Source: an uncultured Collinsella sp.
GTDB taxonomy: Bacteria; Actinomycetota; Coriobacteriia; Coriobacteriales; Coriobacteriaceae
Assembly: GCA_937896835.1 (NCBI GenBank)
Contig: CALBOJ010000137.1
Span: 1 to 28,808, forward strand
DNA: 28,808 nt
Direction: 5' to 3'
The position numbers were made by a program, and so were the translations under genes. The notes under the pieces are model-generated. The model saw nothing but the letters and a program-made list of their open reading frames with translations. It searched no databases and had not been told where the DNA came from. Below, in pieces: positions 1-8,146 of this stretch (position 1 is its first letter; every line of letters begins with the position of its first letter).

Positions 1-10
1 CCCCGGCCGG

Positions 11-34
11 TCCGCCGTTCGGTAGAACGGCGGA
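11..34. repeat. Short perfect hairpin at the window edge
   Basis: Ten-base arms (11-20 and 25-34) enclose a GGTA loop. No T-tract follows on either strand, so it is not an obvious intrinsic terminator. It lies upstream of the terminator at 91-127 and probably belongs to the 3' region of a gene outside the window. Confidence 0.5.
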
Positions 35-90
35 ACAAAATGCTTTAGTGGGCTGGATTGCGGTGCAACGCTGGTTGTTGCTACAGTAGC

Positions 91-127
91 GGGGCGTGCC
101 GGGGGTCCGGTGCGCCCCGTTTTATTT
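91..127 (+). terminator. Intrinsic terminator of a gene upstream of the window
   Basis: A GC-rich stem of about 12 bp with two G-T wobbles (91-102 with 107-118, loop GGGT) is followed by GTTTTATTT. It would end a rightward transcript entering from the left. It also separates that transcript from the permease starting at 195. Confidence 0.7.
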
Positions 128-194
128 GACCATGAGGCGGCACGCGGCCATGCACGTGCGGACACCACGCCCAGACTGAGCGCGAGGATGCCCT

Positions 195-1178
195 ATGGCT
201 CAGAATGCCGTTGATGAAATCGAAAACATGCCCGATAGCCCTGTAGCGCGCGAAGACCTGGGTGCCGGCGGCACCTCCCGCGGCGCCGGCGCGCGTTCTC
301 CGTTCTTCTGGAAGGTCTTGCTGCTTTCGGTGGCGGTCATCTGGGGCTATTCCTTTACCACCATGAAAGATGCGCTCGATACCATTCCGGTGTTCGAGCT
401 GGTCTACGTTCGCTTTCTCCCGGCATCACTGGTTATGTTTGCTATTTTCCATAAGCGCATCATCGCTCATTTCAATGCCCGCAACCTGATCGTCGGGCTG
501 GGCATGGGTGCGCTCATGTGGGGAGCATACGGACTGCAAACGATTGGCCTGGCGCAGACCACGGCAGGCAAGAGTGCATTTTTGACGGGCACGTACTGTA
601 TCCTTGTGCCGTTTGCCAGCTATGTCCTGAGCGGCGAAAAGCTCACCCGCTATAACCTGGGTGCGGCACTGCTGTGCCTGGCGGGCATTGGCCTGGTGGC
701 ACTCGATAGCGTCGAGTTCAATGCCGGCGATGTTATTACCTTGGGCGGCGCGATCTTCTTCGCCATCCAGATGGCGGTGACTGCCAAGTACGGTCGCAAA
801 ATGGACATCAACGTCATCACGTTTTGGATGTTTGTGGGCAACGGTGTGCTGAGCCTGGCAACGTCGCTGCTATTCGAGACCCAAGCGCCTCTGTCCGTGT
901 GGACGCCGAGCTTTATCAGTGCGATGGCGTTTCTCTCGGTGGGCTGCACATGCGCGGCTCTGCTCATCCAAAACGTCGGCCTGGCGCATGTCCCGGCCTC
1001 GACGGGCTCGCTGCTCCTTTCGATGGAGTCCCCTTCGGGCGTGTTGTTTTCGGTGCTGCTGATGGGGGAGGCGCTCACCTCGCGCCTGCTCGCCGGCTTC
1101 GCGCTCATCTTCCTGTCGATTATCTTGAGCGAGACTCACTTCGATTTTTTGCGTCGAAAGCCGCGCCCGCAATTGTAA
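195..1178 (+). CDS. EamA/DMT-superfamily permease
   Basis: This 327-residue integral membrane protein has about ten hydrophobic segments in two homologous halves (roughly residues 35-165 and 175-310), the layout of EamA-domain drug/metabolite transporters. The first helix has the family-like segment SVAVIWGYSFTTMKDAL, followed by a VYVRFLPASLV segment. The first 35 residues are hydrophilic and rich in Asp, Glu, Ala and Gly, longer than usual for the family. The start at 195 is preceded by GAGG at 184-187. The substrate cannot be read from sequence; family members move amino acids, metabolites or drugs. A clear terminator follows, so it is probably monocistronic. Confidence 0.85.
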   Translation: MAQNAVDEIENMPDSPVAREDLGAGGTSRGAGARSPFFWKVLLLSVAVIWGYSFTTMKDALDTIPVFELVYVRFLPASLVMFAIFHKRIIAHFNARNLIVGLGMGALMWGAYGLQTIGLAQTTAGKSAFLTGTYCILVPFASYVLSGEKLTRYNLGAALLCLAGIGLVALDSVEFNAGDVITLGGAIFFAIQMAVTAKYGRKMDINVITFWMFVGNGVLSLATSLLFETQAPLSVWTPSFISAMAFLSVGCTCAALLIQNVGLAHVPASTGSLLLSMESPSGVLFSVLLMGEALTSRLLAGFALIFLSIILSETHFDFLRRKPRPQL

Positions 1179-1190
1179 ACAACTTGTTGC

Positions 1191-1216
1191 GCCGCCCTCC
1201 CGGGGCGGCATTTTTT
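1191..1216 (+). terminator. Intrinsic terminator of the EamA permease gene
   Basis: A 7-bp GC stem (1191-1197 with 1203-1209) is followed by ATTTTTT, 12 nt after the stop codon. Confidence 0.85.
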
Positions 1217-1242
1217 ATGCCTCGCCCTTAAAGTAGTACCTT

Positions 1243-1264
1243 GCACTTTACGCTATCAAAGTGC
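1243..1264. promoter_or_regulatory. Inverted repeat before the M20 amidohydrolase gene
   Basis: GCACTTT (1243-1249) and AAAGTGC (1258-1264) are separated by 8 nt and lie 30 nt before the start codon. A TTGCAC hexamer overlaps the left arm. It could be an operator or a leader hairpin. No convincing -10 was found, so the role is open. Confidence 0.4.
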
Positions 1265-1294
1265 TTGCTGCAAAAACGATACTGGAGGGCATCT

Positions 1295-2593
1295 ATGGCA
1301 CCAGCTTTGTCCGATCTTCAACCGCAATCAGCGCCCAAGGCCACCGCCGCGGCGCAGACCGCTATCGGTGACGGTCTTGTTGCAGAAGCTCAGGCTTTTG
1401 CAGACGAGCTCGCTGCGTGGCGACACGATCTCCACCAGATGCCCGAGCTGGGTAATAGCCTCCCACAGACCTCTGCGTATATCCAAGCGCGCCTGACCGA
1501 GATGGACATCCCGTTTGCCACGCTCGTCGACGGCTCCTGTGTTGTGGGCCTCATCGGTGCCGGTGCGGCCGTGGCGGCCCAGGGCAACGGTACGTGCACG
1601 GACGATCAGGCCGGCACGGTCATCATGCTGCGCGGTGACATGGATGCCCTTCCCGTCGCGGAAGAGTCGGGCGAGTCTTTTGCCTCTATCAACGGCTGCA
1701 TGCATGCTTGCGGTCACGATATGCACGCGACGGCGCTGCTTGGTGCGGCTCGTATGCTCAAAGCGCGCGAGACTGAGCTTGTTGATGCCAACGCCACGGT
1801 TAAGCTGCTGTTCCAGCCGGGCGAGGAAACCTTTGAGGGTGCCCGCGCCGCCATCGCCGACGGTCTGCTGCAGAACCCGCGCCCTCAGGTCGCCTTTGCC
1901 ATGCATGTCAATAGCCAGTCGCCGCTTGGCCTGGTGCTTTACGGCAGTCCGGCGCTCTCGGGCGTGTACGGTTTCCGCATCACGCTGCAGGGCAAGGGCG
2001 GTCATGGCTCGAGCCCCGAGATCTGCATCGACCCCATCACGGCCGGCGTCCATGTGCACCTGGCGCTTCAGGAGCTTATCGCTCGCGAAGTGCCGGCGGC
2101 CAAGGAGGTCGCGCTTACCGTTGGCAAGTTCGCCGGCGGTCAGGCCGCAAATGTCATCCCTGATACTTGTGTGCTCGAGGGAACGCTGCGTGGCTTCGAT
2201 GTCGAGCTCATGGAGCACCTCAAGGCCCGCATCGCGGAGGTCGTCAAAGGCGTTGCCACGACCTATCGTACGCCGGCGACTATTGAGACGCTCTCGGATG
2301 TTCCCCCGCTCGTACTCGATGACGATATGACGCAGGCGTCGCTTGGCTACGTGGGCGCGGTGCTGCCCAAGTCCGCCTTCCTGCCGCTGTTCCACGCCAT
2401 GGCGAGCGAGGACTTTGCGCTTATCTCGAGCGAGATCCCGAGTGCGTACTTTACCGTGGGCGCCGCTGTAACCGATACGGATGAGCATTTTGCCCAGCAT
2501 CATCCCAAGGCGCGCTTTAACGATGCCGAACTGCCGCTCGGTGCCGCGGCCTATACCGCCGTCGCTTTGGGCTATATCGCCGACCACCGGTAG
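1295..2593 (+). CDS. M20-family metallopeptidase / amidohydrolase
   Basis: This 432-residue enzyme belongs to the M20 amidohydrolases (hippurate, IAA-amino-acid and N-acyl-amino-acid hydrolases), which cleave an amide bond using a metal pair. Visible motifs in order: WRHDLHQMPEL near the N-terminus, LRGDMDALPV, the metal-binding HACGHDMHA, QPGEETFEGA with the catalytic Glu pair, a dimerisation domain beginning near GKGGHGSSPE, and AMASEDFAL with a C-terminal metal ligand. I chose the ATG at 1295 because CTGGAGGGC lies just upstream; an in-frame TTG at 1241 has no ribosome binding site. No signal peptide is seen, so it is cytoplasmic. The broken MFS transporter downstream may once have supplied its substrate. 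The exact substrate is unknown. Confidence 0.87.
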   Translation: MAPALSDLQPQSAPKATAAAQTAIGDGLVAEAQAFADELAAWRHDLHQMPELGNSLPQTSAYIQARLTEMDIPFATLVDGSCVVGLIGAGAAVAAQGNGTCTDDQAGTVIMLRGDMDALPVAEESGESFASINGCMHACGHDMHATALLGAARMLKARETELVDANATVKLLFQPGEETFEGARAAIADGLLQNPRPQVAFAMHVNSQSPLGLVLYGSPALSGVYGFRITLQGKGGHGSSPEICIDPITAGVHVHLALQELIAREVPAAKEVALTVGKFAGGQAANVIPDTCVLEGTLRGFDVELMEHLKARIAEVVKGVATTYRTPATIETLSDVPPLVLDDDMTQASLGYVGAVLPKSAFLPLFHAMASEDFALISSEIPSAYFTVGAAVTDTDEHFAQHHPKARFNDAELPLGAAAYTAVALGYIADHR

Positions 2594-2602
2594 CACCCAA
2601 CC

Positions 2603-2660
2603 TTGCCTTTCAAGCCTGCGGGCATGGCCGTAAGGCCTATGCCCTTGTCTTTCAAGGCAA
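2603..2660 (+). terminator. Nested hairpin, probable terminator of the M20 gene
   Basis: GGGCATGGCC (2620-2629) pairs with GGCC-T-ATGCCC (2634-2644) around a GTAA loop, followed by TTGTCTTT. Outer arms TTGCCTT/AAGGCAA (2603-2609, 2654-2660) embrace it. The T-tract is interrupted. Confidence 0.5.
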
Positions 2661-2672
2661 TCTTGGGCACTA

Positions 2673-2689
2673 CCGGCGCCCGGCGCCGG
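2673..2689. repeat. 17-bp GC quasi-palindrome
   Basis: CCGGCGCC and GGCGCCGG flank a single C, 27 nt before the start of the MFS remnant. It could be an operator or part of the preceding terminator. Confidence 0.4.
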
Positions 2690-2716
2690 CTATTCGTTTG
2701 TTAAATAAGGAGCAGT

Positions 2717-3125
2717 ATGTCCCAGCAGCGTAAGTTCTTCCCCGGCTGGCTCGTGGTGGCCTCTGGCTTCGTGGTCATGGCCACGTGCTACACGATTTTC
2801 GTCAACTGCATGAGCCTGTTCCAGCCGTTGATCGTCAGCGACTTGGGCATTTCCCTTGCGCAGTACAACATCTCCAACGCCCACGATCGCTGCGTCTAAG
2901 CAGTTTGGCATGGCCGACCTGGGCAAGGTCACGGGCACCATTACCTCGCTCGAGATGGTCGGTGGCACCGTGGGCGCCATCGTCTCGGGTGTGCTGTTCG
3001 ACGCTACGGGCTCCTTTGCGAGCACCTGGATTGTGTGCCTGGCGTGCTCCGTGGTCATGCTTGTGTTCCTGCTAGCATCCGAGCCTATCGCCGCCAAGTT
3101 GCGCGCGAGCGTGGCGGGGGAGTAG
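2717..3125 (+). pseudogene. MFS transporter remnant with internal deletion and frameshift
   Basis: The first 55 codons read as a normal MFS N-terminus: a short basic start, one full membrane helix (GWLVVASGFVVMATCYTIF), then a segment ending ISNA. At about 2882 the frame runs into a stop (2897-2899). In the next frame, from 2883, the sequence resumes as an MFS C-terminus: TIAASKQFGMADLGKVTG, two more hydrophobic helices and a basic tail ending at 3125. An intact member of this oxalate/formate-antiporter-like group has about 400 residues; only about 135 codons remain, so roughly TM2-TM9 are missing. The AAATAAGGAG ribosome binding site before 2717 is intact. The close tandem with the M20 gene suggests a former import-and-hydrolysis pair. 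An assembly error is possible but less likely than a real deletion. Confidence 0.8.
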
Positions 3126-3171
3126 ATAGGCCAAAGCGCATTGCCGCTTGTCCGCTTCGTCCGTGGCTACC

Positions 3172-3231
3172 GCGGCGGCGCATCTGGCCGAACGAGCCCC
3201 CATACCCTCGTTCGGTCAGACGCGCCGCCGC
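3172..3231. promoter_or_regulatory. 25-bp-stem hairpin upstream of hisS
   Basis: Arms 3172-3196 and 3207-3231 are complementary over 25 positions with about three mismatches or wobbles, around a 10-nt loop. No T-tract follows. The right arm ends 17 nt before a consensus TATAAT, so it occupies the -35 region of the likely hisS promoter. It may end transcripts from the MFS remnant, regulate hisS, or be a decayed palindromic repeat. No T-box-like leader features were recognised. Confidence 0.6.
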
Positions 3232-3248
3232 TGTATGTGTTTGTGCCG

Positions 3249-3254
3249 TATAAT
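3249..3254 (+). promoter_or_regulatory. Probable hisS promoter -10 box
   Basis: A perfect TATAAT lies 42 nt before the hisS start. The position 17 bp upstream lies in the arm of the long hairpin and has no consensus -35. Confidence 0.6.
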
Positions 3255-3296
3255 GACCGTTACCTATGACGCGATACAAAAGAAAGGTGTTTGCCC

Positions 3297-4610
3297 ATGC
3301 AGGCACAGAAGGCGGAGGGAACCCGCGACCTTATCGGCGCCGAGATGCGCGCCTGGCAAAAGATGCAGCAGATTGCGGCCGGCGTGTTCGAGCCGTTTGG
3401 TTTTAAGCCCATCGAGACGCCCGCCATCGAGCAGGTGGACGTGTTTGTCCACGGTATCGGCCAGTCGACCGACGTCGTGCGCAAGGAGATGTTCCGCGTG
3501 TTTAGCGGCGCCAACCTGGAGCGCGTCTTTACCGAAGGCACCGACACCAAGCTTAAGCCCAAGCAGCGCCTGGCCCTTCGTCCCGAGGGCACGGCCGGTG
3601 TGGTGCGCGCCGTCGTGGAGAACAACCTGGTGCCCCAGGGCTCCACGCCGTTTAAGGCTTATTACGCCGAGGCCATGTTCCGTGGCGAGCGTCCCCAGAA
3701 GGGTCGCCTGCGCCAGTTCCACCAGGTGGGCATCGAGTGGCTCGGCGCTCCCGATCCGGCGGCAGACGCCGAGTGCATCATCATGCTCATGGAGTTCTAC
3801 AAGCGCCTGGGCTTCGACCTTTCCAAGCTCCGTCTGCTTATTAACTCGATGGGCGATGCGCAGTGCCGTCCGGCATACCGCGAGCAGGTCAAGCAGTTTA
3901 TCCTCGATCACGCCGACGAGATGTGTGATGAGTGCCGCGAGCGCGCCGAGCTCAACCCGTTGCGCGCCTTCGACTGCAAGAACGACCATTGCCGCGAGAT
4001 CATGGCCGACGCCCCGCTGATGGGCGACAACCTGTGCGATGAGTGCCGCGAGCACTACGAGCAGGTCAAGCGCTATCTGGATGCCGCCGGTATCGAGTAT
4101 GTCGAGGATCCCACCCTGGTGCGCGGCCTGGACTACTACACTCGTACCGTCTTTGAGGTCGAGGCTCCCGGTGCCGGTGTCGGCTCCATCGGTGGCGGCG
4201 GTCGCTATGACGGCTTGGTCGAGCTCGAGGGCGGCAAGCCCACGGCCGGCGTCGGCTTCGCCGTCGGTTTTGAGCGCGCCCTGCTGGCCCTGCAGGCCTT
4301 TGGCAGCGACCTGGGCGCCGATGAGACCCCGTGCGTCTACGTTGCCAACGCCGGCAAGGATCTGCGTCAGAACGTCTTTGCCATCACGCAGGAGCTTCGC
4401 TCCGCAGGCATCGTGACCGAGGCCGACTACCAGGGTCGTTCGCTCAAGGCCCAGTTTAAGCAGGCCGACAAGGTGGGCGCCAAGCTCATTTTGGTCTTGG
4501 GCGGCGACGAGCTTGCCGCCGGCAAGGTCAAGGTGCGCGACATGGAGAGCCATGACGAGGTTCTCGTCGATCTGGCCAACGTCGTCGAGGCGGTTCGCGA
4601 GCGCCTGTAG
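3297..4610 (+). CDS. hisS: Histidyl-tRNA synthetase
   Basis: This 437-residue class II synthetase charges tRNA-His with histidine in the cytoplasm. It shows motif 1 around the KEMFRVF segment, LRPEGTAGVVRAVVE, motif 2 FRGERPQKGRLRQFHQ, the HisA signature LVRGLDYYTRTVFEV, and motif 3 GGGGRYDGL with AGVGFAVGFERALLAL. A C-terminal anticodon-binding domain follows (about residues 335-437). The ATG at 3297 is chosen over an in-frame TTG at 3291; AAAGG lies 9 nt upstream of the ATG. An insertion between motif 2 and the HisA signature has six cysteines (C210, C213, C227, C232, C247, C250), which could bind a metal. A promoter and a long hairpin lie upstream and a terminator follows. Confidence 0.97.
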   Translation: MQAQKAEGTRDLIGAEMRAWQKMQQIAAGVFEPFGFKPIETPAIEQVDVFVHGIGQSTDVVRKEMFRVFSGANLERVFTEGTDTKLKPKQRLALRPEGTAGVVRAVVENNLVPQGSTPFKAYYAEAMFRGERPQKGRLRQFHQVGIEWLGAPDPAADAECIIMLMEFYKRLGFDLSKLRLLINSMGDAQCRPAYREQVKQFILDHADEMCDECRERAELNPLRAFDCKNDHCREIMADAPLMGDNLCDECREHYEQVKRYLDAAGIEYVEDPTLVRGLDYYTRTVFEVEAPGAGVGSIGGGGRYDGLVELEGGKPTAGVGFAVGFERALLALQAFGSDLGADETPCVYVANAGKDLRQNVFAITQELRSAGIVTEADYQGRSLKAQFKQADKVGAKLILVLGGDELAAGKVKVRDMESHDEVLVDLANVVEAVRERL

Positions 4611-4668
4611 CGCATCTTTTTGAGCTGCGGGCCTGCTAACGTGCCCTGCTCATGGAGAGCGATTGTTA

Positions 4669-4705
4669 CGGGGGTGTTTCGCATTTATGCGGAATGCCCC
4701 CGTTT
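4669..4705 (+). terminator. hisS terminator hairpin
   Basis: A 15-bp stem with three wobbles (4669-4683 with 4688-4702, loop TTTA) is followed by a short TTT. The T-tract is weak, but the position 58 nt after the hisS stop fits. Confidence 0.6.
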
Positions 4706-4817
4706 GCATATGCCGTCCACCGAGAAATACGACCATTTGGGGCAAAAACCCTTGCAATGCAGAAAATACTTTTGTGTGGTAAAGCGCAATCAGCTCCGAA
4801 AGTTTTTGCCGAGTGCC

Positions 4818-4823
4818 TATAAT
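4818..4823 (+). promoter_or_regulatory. Probable ppc promoter -10 box
   Basis: A perfect TATAAT lies 50 nt before the chosen ppc start. No consensus -35 is seen at 16-18 bp. Confidence 0.5.
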
Positions 4824-4867
4824 GGATACCGCATGTTACGTGCATAGAAGGAGGAATGGGAGGAAAC

Positions 4868-7681
4868 GTGGCTGAGAACCTAAGCAACCAGTCTGTACCC
4901 GAAGCCGCGGCGCGCGTCGCTGCCGTGGTCAACCGCCTCGTTAACCGAATCGGCTCGAATGCCGAGTCCAAGGAGCGTCTCGCCGAGATCGAGATCCCCG
5001 AGGAGCTGCGCGACAATCTGGCGCTGTTCTTGCGCCTGGAGCGCCGTGTGCTTAGCGAGTATGATCCCGAGATCGCGGACCTGTTCGACAAGATTTTGAC
5101 AGCCGAGATTGTGGCCAATGCCGGCAACCCCGGTAGCCGTGCTGCCGATGAGTCCGTCGACGAGCAGGGCGTGCCCACTGCCGACGAGCCCACCGCCGTG
5201 GCGTTTCGCGAAGTCGTCGATCTGATCGACAGCCTGCCGCTCGATAAACAGCAGGTTATCGTCCGCGCCTTTACGAGCTTCTTCCATCTGGCAAACCTGT
5301 CGGAGGAGAACTACCGCGTGGCGCAGCTGCGCGAGCGCGAGGCCGGCGCATCGACCGATACCGAGGTCGATCCCGCCAACGAGCTCACCGTCGCCTATCA
5401 CCAGTTGGTAAACGAGATGGGTGTCGAGGGCGCCAACGAGCTGCTCGACAAGCTGGAGTTCCACCCTGTCTTTACCGCACATCCCACCGAGGCCCGTCGT
5501 AAGGCCGTCGAGGGCAAGATTCGCCGTATTTCCAACCTGCTGGAGGAGCGTCCGCGCCTGGGCGGCTCCGACCTGGTGGAGAACGAGCGCCATATGCTGC
5601 AGGAAATCGACGCCCTGGTGCGTACGAGCCCCATCGCGCTCAAGAAGCCCACGCCGGTCGAGGAAGCCGATACCATCATCGACATCTTCGATAACACGCT
5701 GTTCGACGTCATCCCCGTTATCTATCGTCGTTTTGACGACTGGGTGCTGGGCGACAAGGCGGGTACCGTGCCGCCGCTGTGCCCGGCGTTCTTCCATCCC
5801 GGCAGCTGGATCGGTTCCGACCGCGACGGTAACCCCAACGTCACCGCCAAGGTGAGCCGCGAGGTCGCCGCCAAGTACTTCACCCACATGGTGCTCAAGC
5901 TCGAGGACAAGTGCCGCCGCATCGGCCGCAACCTCACGCTCGAGGCCACCTACAGCAAGCCGTCTGCCGAGCTCATCAACCTGTGGAACCATCAGGTCGA
6001 GATGAGCACCCAGTACACCGCACGCGCCGAGCTGATTTCCGAGCACGAGCCGCATCGCGCCGTCATGCTCGTCATGGCCGACCGTCTGAACGCCACCGTG
6101 CGCCGTATCACCGATACCATGTACCACAGCGCCGATGAGTTCCTGGAGGACCTGCGTGTCGTCCAGCGCTCGCTGGCCGCTTGCGGTGCCGTCCGTGCTG
6201 CCTACGGCCCGGTCCAGACCATCATCTGGCAGGTCGAGTCCTTCGGCTTCCATATGGTCGAGATGGAGTTCCGTCAGCACTCCGTGGTGCATGCCCGCGC
6301 CCTCAAGGATATCCACGAGAACGGTATCCATGGCGATCTGCAGCCCATGACGCGCGAGGTCATCGACACCTTCCGTGCCATCGGTTCCATCCAAAAGCGT
6401 TACGGCAAGAAGATGGCGCACCGCTACATCATCTCATTTACCAAGAGCGCCCAGCATGTGGCCGACGTCTTTGAGCTGGCCCACCTGTCCTTCGCACACG
6501 AGGAGGATGTCCCCGAGCTCGACGTGATCCCGCTGTTCGAGCAGCTTGAGGACCTCGAGGGCTGTGTCGACGTGCTCGATCAGATGCTCACGCTGCCCGT
6601 GGTGCAGAAGCGCCTTGCCCAGACCAACCGCCGCATGGAGGTCATGCTGGGCTACTCCGACTCCTCCAAGGATGCCGGTCCTACCACGGCCATGCTCGCG
6701 CTGCACTCCGCACAGGAGCGCATCGCCAAGTGGGCCGAGAAGAACGATATCGACCTGGTGCTCATGCACGGTCGCGGCGGTGCCGTGGGCCGTGGCGGCG
6801 GTCCGGCCAACAAGGCCGTGCTGGCGCAGCCCAAGGGTTCGGTCAACTGCTTCTTTAAGCTCACCGAGCAGGGCGAGGTCATCTTTGCCCGTTACGGCAA
6901 CCGCACGCTGGCTCAGCGCCATGTTGAGTCCGTTGCCGCCGCAACGCTTTTGCAGTCGGCCCCGAGCGTCGAGAAGACCAACACCGAGACCACGCAGAAG
7001 TTCTGGGATATGGCCGAGAAGCTCAACGCCGCAAGCCACGAGCGCTATCTGGACCTGCTGAACACCGAGGACTTTACACCGTGGTTCTCGACCGTGACGC
7101 CGCTGACCGAGGTCGGTCTGTTGCCGATCGGCTCGCGTCCCGCCAAGCGCGGCTTGGGTGCCAAGTCGCTCGACGACCTGCGTACCATTCCGTGGATCTT
7201 TAGCTGGAGCCAGGCGCGCATCAATCTGGCCGCTTGGTACGGCCTGGGTACTGCCTGCGAGCAGCTTGGCGACCTTGATCAGCTCAAGGCTGCCTACCAG
7301 GAGTGGCCGTTCTTCCGCACCTTTATCGACAACATCGAGATGTCGATCGCCAAGACCGACCAGCGCATTGCCAAGATGTACCTGCACCTGGGCGATCGCC
7401 AGGATCTGTCCGAGAAGGTCTTCACCGAGATGCAGCTCACCCGTAAGTGGGTCCTTGCCATCGTCGGTGACGAGTGGCCGCTACAGCGCCGCCGCGTGCT
7501 TGGCTGCGCCGTTCGCGTGCGCAACCCCTACGTCGACGCCCTGTCCATCGCCCAGGTCCGCGCCCTTCGCGAGGTGCGTATGAACCAGGACGAGATGGCC
7601 GAGGAGAAGAAGGCCGAGTACATGAGCCTGATTCTTTCGACTGTGACCGGCGTCTCGGCAGGATTGCAGAACACGGGGTAA
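4868..7681 (+). CDS. ppc: Phosphoenolpyruvate carboxylase
   Basis: The protein (937 residues from the GTG) carboxylates PEP with bicarbonate to oxaloacetate, an anaplerotic and fermentative CO2-fixing step. Family signatures are intact: FTAHPTEARR with catalytic His205, GSWIGSDRDGNPNVT, MLGYSDSSKDAG with Lys601, the glycine loop LMHGRGGAVGRGGGP, FKLTEQGEVIFARYG, and the C-terminal RNPYVDALS region ending in NTG. Length is normal for bacterial PEPC. Two starts are possible: ATG at 4856, with AAGGAGG only 1 nt upstream, or GTG at 4868, with GGGAGG 4 nt upstream. I prefer the GTG on spacing. It has its own -10 box and is followed 21 nt after the stop by the first long composite hairpin, so it is probably monocistronic. 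Confidence 0.97.
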   Translation: MAENLSNQSVPEAAARVAAVVNRLVNRIGSNAESKERLAEIEIPEELRDNLALFLRLERRVLSEYDPEIADLFDKILTAEIVANAGNPGSRAADESVDEQGVPTADEPTAVAFREVVDLIDSLPLDKQQVIVRAFTSFFHLANLSEENYRVAQLREREAGASTDTEVDPANELTVAYHQLVNEMGVEGANELLDKLEFHPVFTAHPTEARRKAVEGKIRRISNLLEERPRLGGSDLVENERHMLQEIDALVRTSPIALKKPTPVEEADTIIDIFDNTLFDVIPVIYRRFDDWVLGDKAGTVPPLCPAFFHPGSWIGSDRDGNPNVTAKVSREVAAKYFTHMVLKLEDKCRRIGRNLTLEATYSKPSAELINLWNHQVEMSTQYTARAELISEHEPHRAVMLVMADRLNATVRRITDTMYHSADEFLEDLRVVQRSLAACGAVRAAYGPVQTIIWQVESFGFHMVEMEFRQHSVVHARALKDIHENGIHGDLQPMTREVIDTFRAIGSIQKRYGKKMAHRYIISFTKSAQHVADVFELAHLSFAHEEDVPELDVIPLFEQLEDLEGCVDVLDQMLTLPVVQKRLAQTNRRMEVMLGYSDSSKDAGPTTAMLALHSAQERIAKWAEKNDIDLVLMHGRGGAVGRGGGPANKAVLAQPKGSVNCFFKLTEQGEVIFARYGNRTLAQRHVESVAAATLLQSAPSVEKTNTETTQKFWDMAEKLNAASHERYLDLLNTEDFTPWFSTVTPLTEVGLLPIGSRPAKRGLGAKSLDDLRTIPWIFSWSQARINLAAWYGLGTACEQLGDLDQLKAAYQEWPFFRTFIDNIEMSIAKTDQRIAKMYLHLGDRQDLSEKVFTEMQLTRKWVLAIVGDEWPLQRRRVLGCAVRVRNPYVDALSIAQVRALREVRMNQDEMAEEKKAEYMSLILSTVTGVSAGLQNTG

Positions 7682-7702
7682 TCGATAGCCCTGTAGTCGT
7701 CC

Positions 7703-7829
7703 GGGCCCGCCATCAGTTTACTTTTAGGCACGTCCTCGGACATGCAAGAAGCCCTCGCTGCGCACTTCGTGCGGCGAGGGCTTCTTGCGTCCTGCGGAGT
7801 GTGCCTAAAAGTAAGCTGATGGCGGGCCC
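7703..7829. repeat. Long composite hairpin, copy 1 (bidirectional terminator core)
   Basis: A single 127-nt near-palindrome starts 21 nt after the ppc stop. Outer arms 7703-7731 and 7801-7829 are complementary at 28 of 29 positions. Inside are two 12-nt blocks, GTCCTCGGACAT (7732-7743) and GTCCTGCGGAGT (7789-7800). They can pair partly (TCC/GGA and GGAC/GTCC). The inner hairpin has a 15-bp stem (7744-7758 with 7774-7788) topped by TGCGCACTTCGTGCG. The stem begins CAAGAAG and ends CTTCTTG, so it could act as an intrinsic terminator in both directions. It shares its skeleton with 10227-10351. Confidence 0.85.
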
Positions 7830-8146
7830 TACGATGTCCGGTCTTCGGTGGATTACTGGCTGGGGGAATAATGGCGCGCTTCGCGCGTTTTGGATGGGGC
7901 TTGTCCCGGCGGCGCGTTTGGCGCTTCGCGCCTCGCGTCTTATCGATTGGGATTGAGATGCATGTGGCGCTTCTCGATTTACGACTGTAGCGGCCGCGGT
8001 CCCGTTTGGGATCGCGGTTGTTTTGTTGTGGGTCAAATATGAACGTTGTGTTAATGAGTCGGTGGACGGTGGTGTTTTTCGGTGAGCGGCGTATCCTTCC
8101 AACGGTTTATCTAGTGTGTCAGTTGAAAGGAAGAGGGCGCTCGTCA
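7830..8146. other. Gene-free stretch between copy 1 and larA
   Basis: No gene is supported here. It contains two small GC hairpins with TTC loops (CGCGC-TTC-GCGCG followed by TTTT at 7875-7891, and GGCGC-TTC-GCGCC near 7920-7932) and the terminator-like hairpin at 7994-8028. The larA promoter must lie in 8018-8130, but no confident -35/-10 pair was found; TATCTA at 8109-8114 is only a weak candidate. Confidence 0.5.
7994..8028 (+). terminator. Terminator-like hairpin upstream of larA
   Basis: CCGCGGTCCC (7994-8003) pairs with GGGATCGCGG (8008-8017) around GTTT, followed by TTGTTTTGTT. No gene lies directly upstream, so it may be a back-up terminator for ppc or a leader attenuator of larA. 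Confidence 0.6.

Noticed and set aside
3172..3296. T-box or histidine attenuator leader for hisS
   Set aside because: No specifier loop, T-box sequence or His-codon leader peptide was recognised; only the hairpin and a -10 box are seen.
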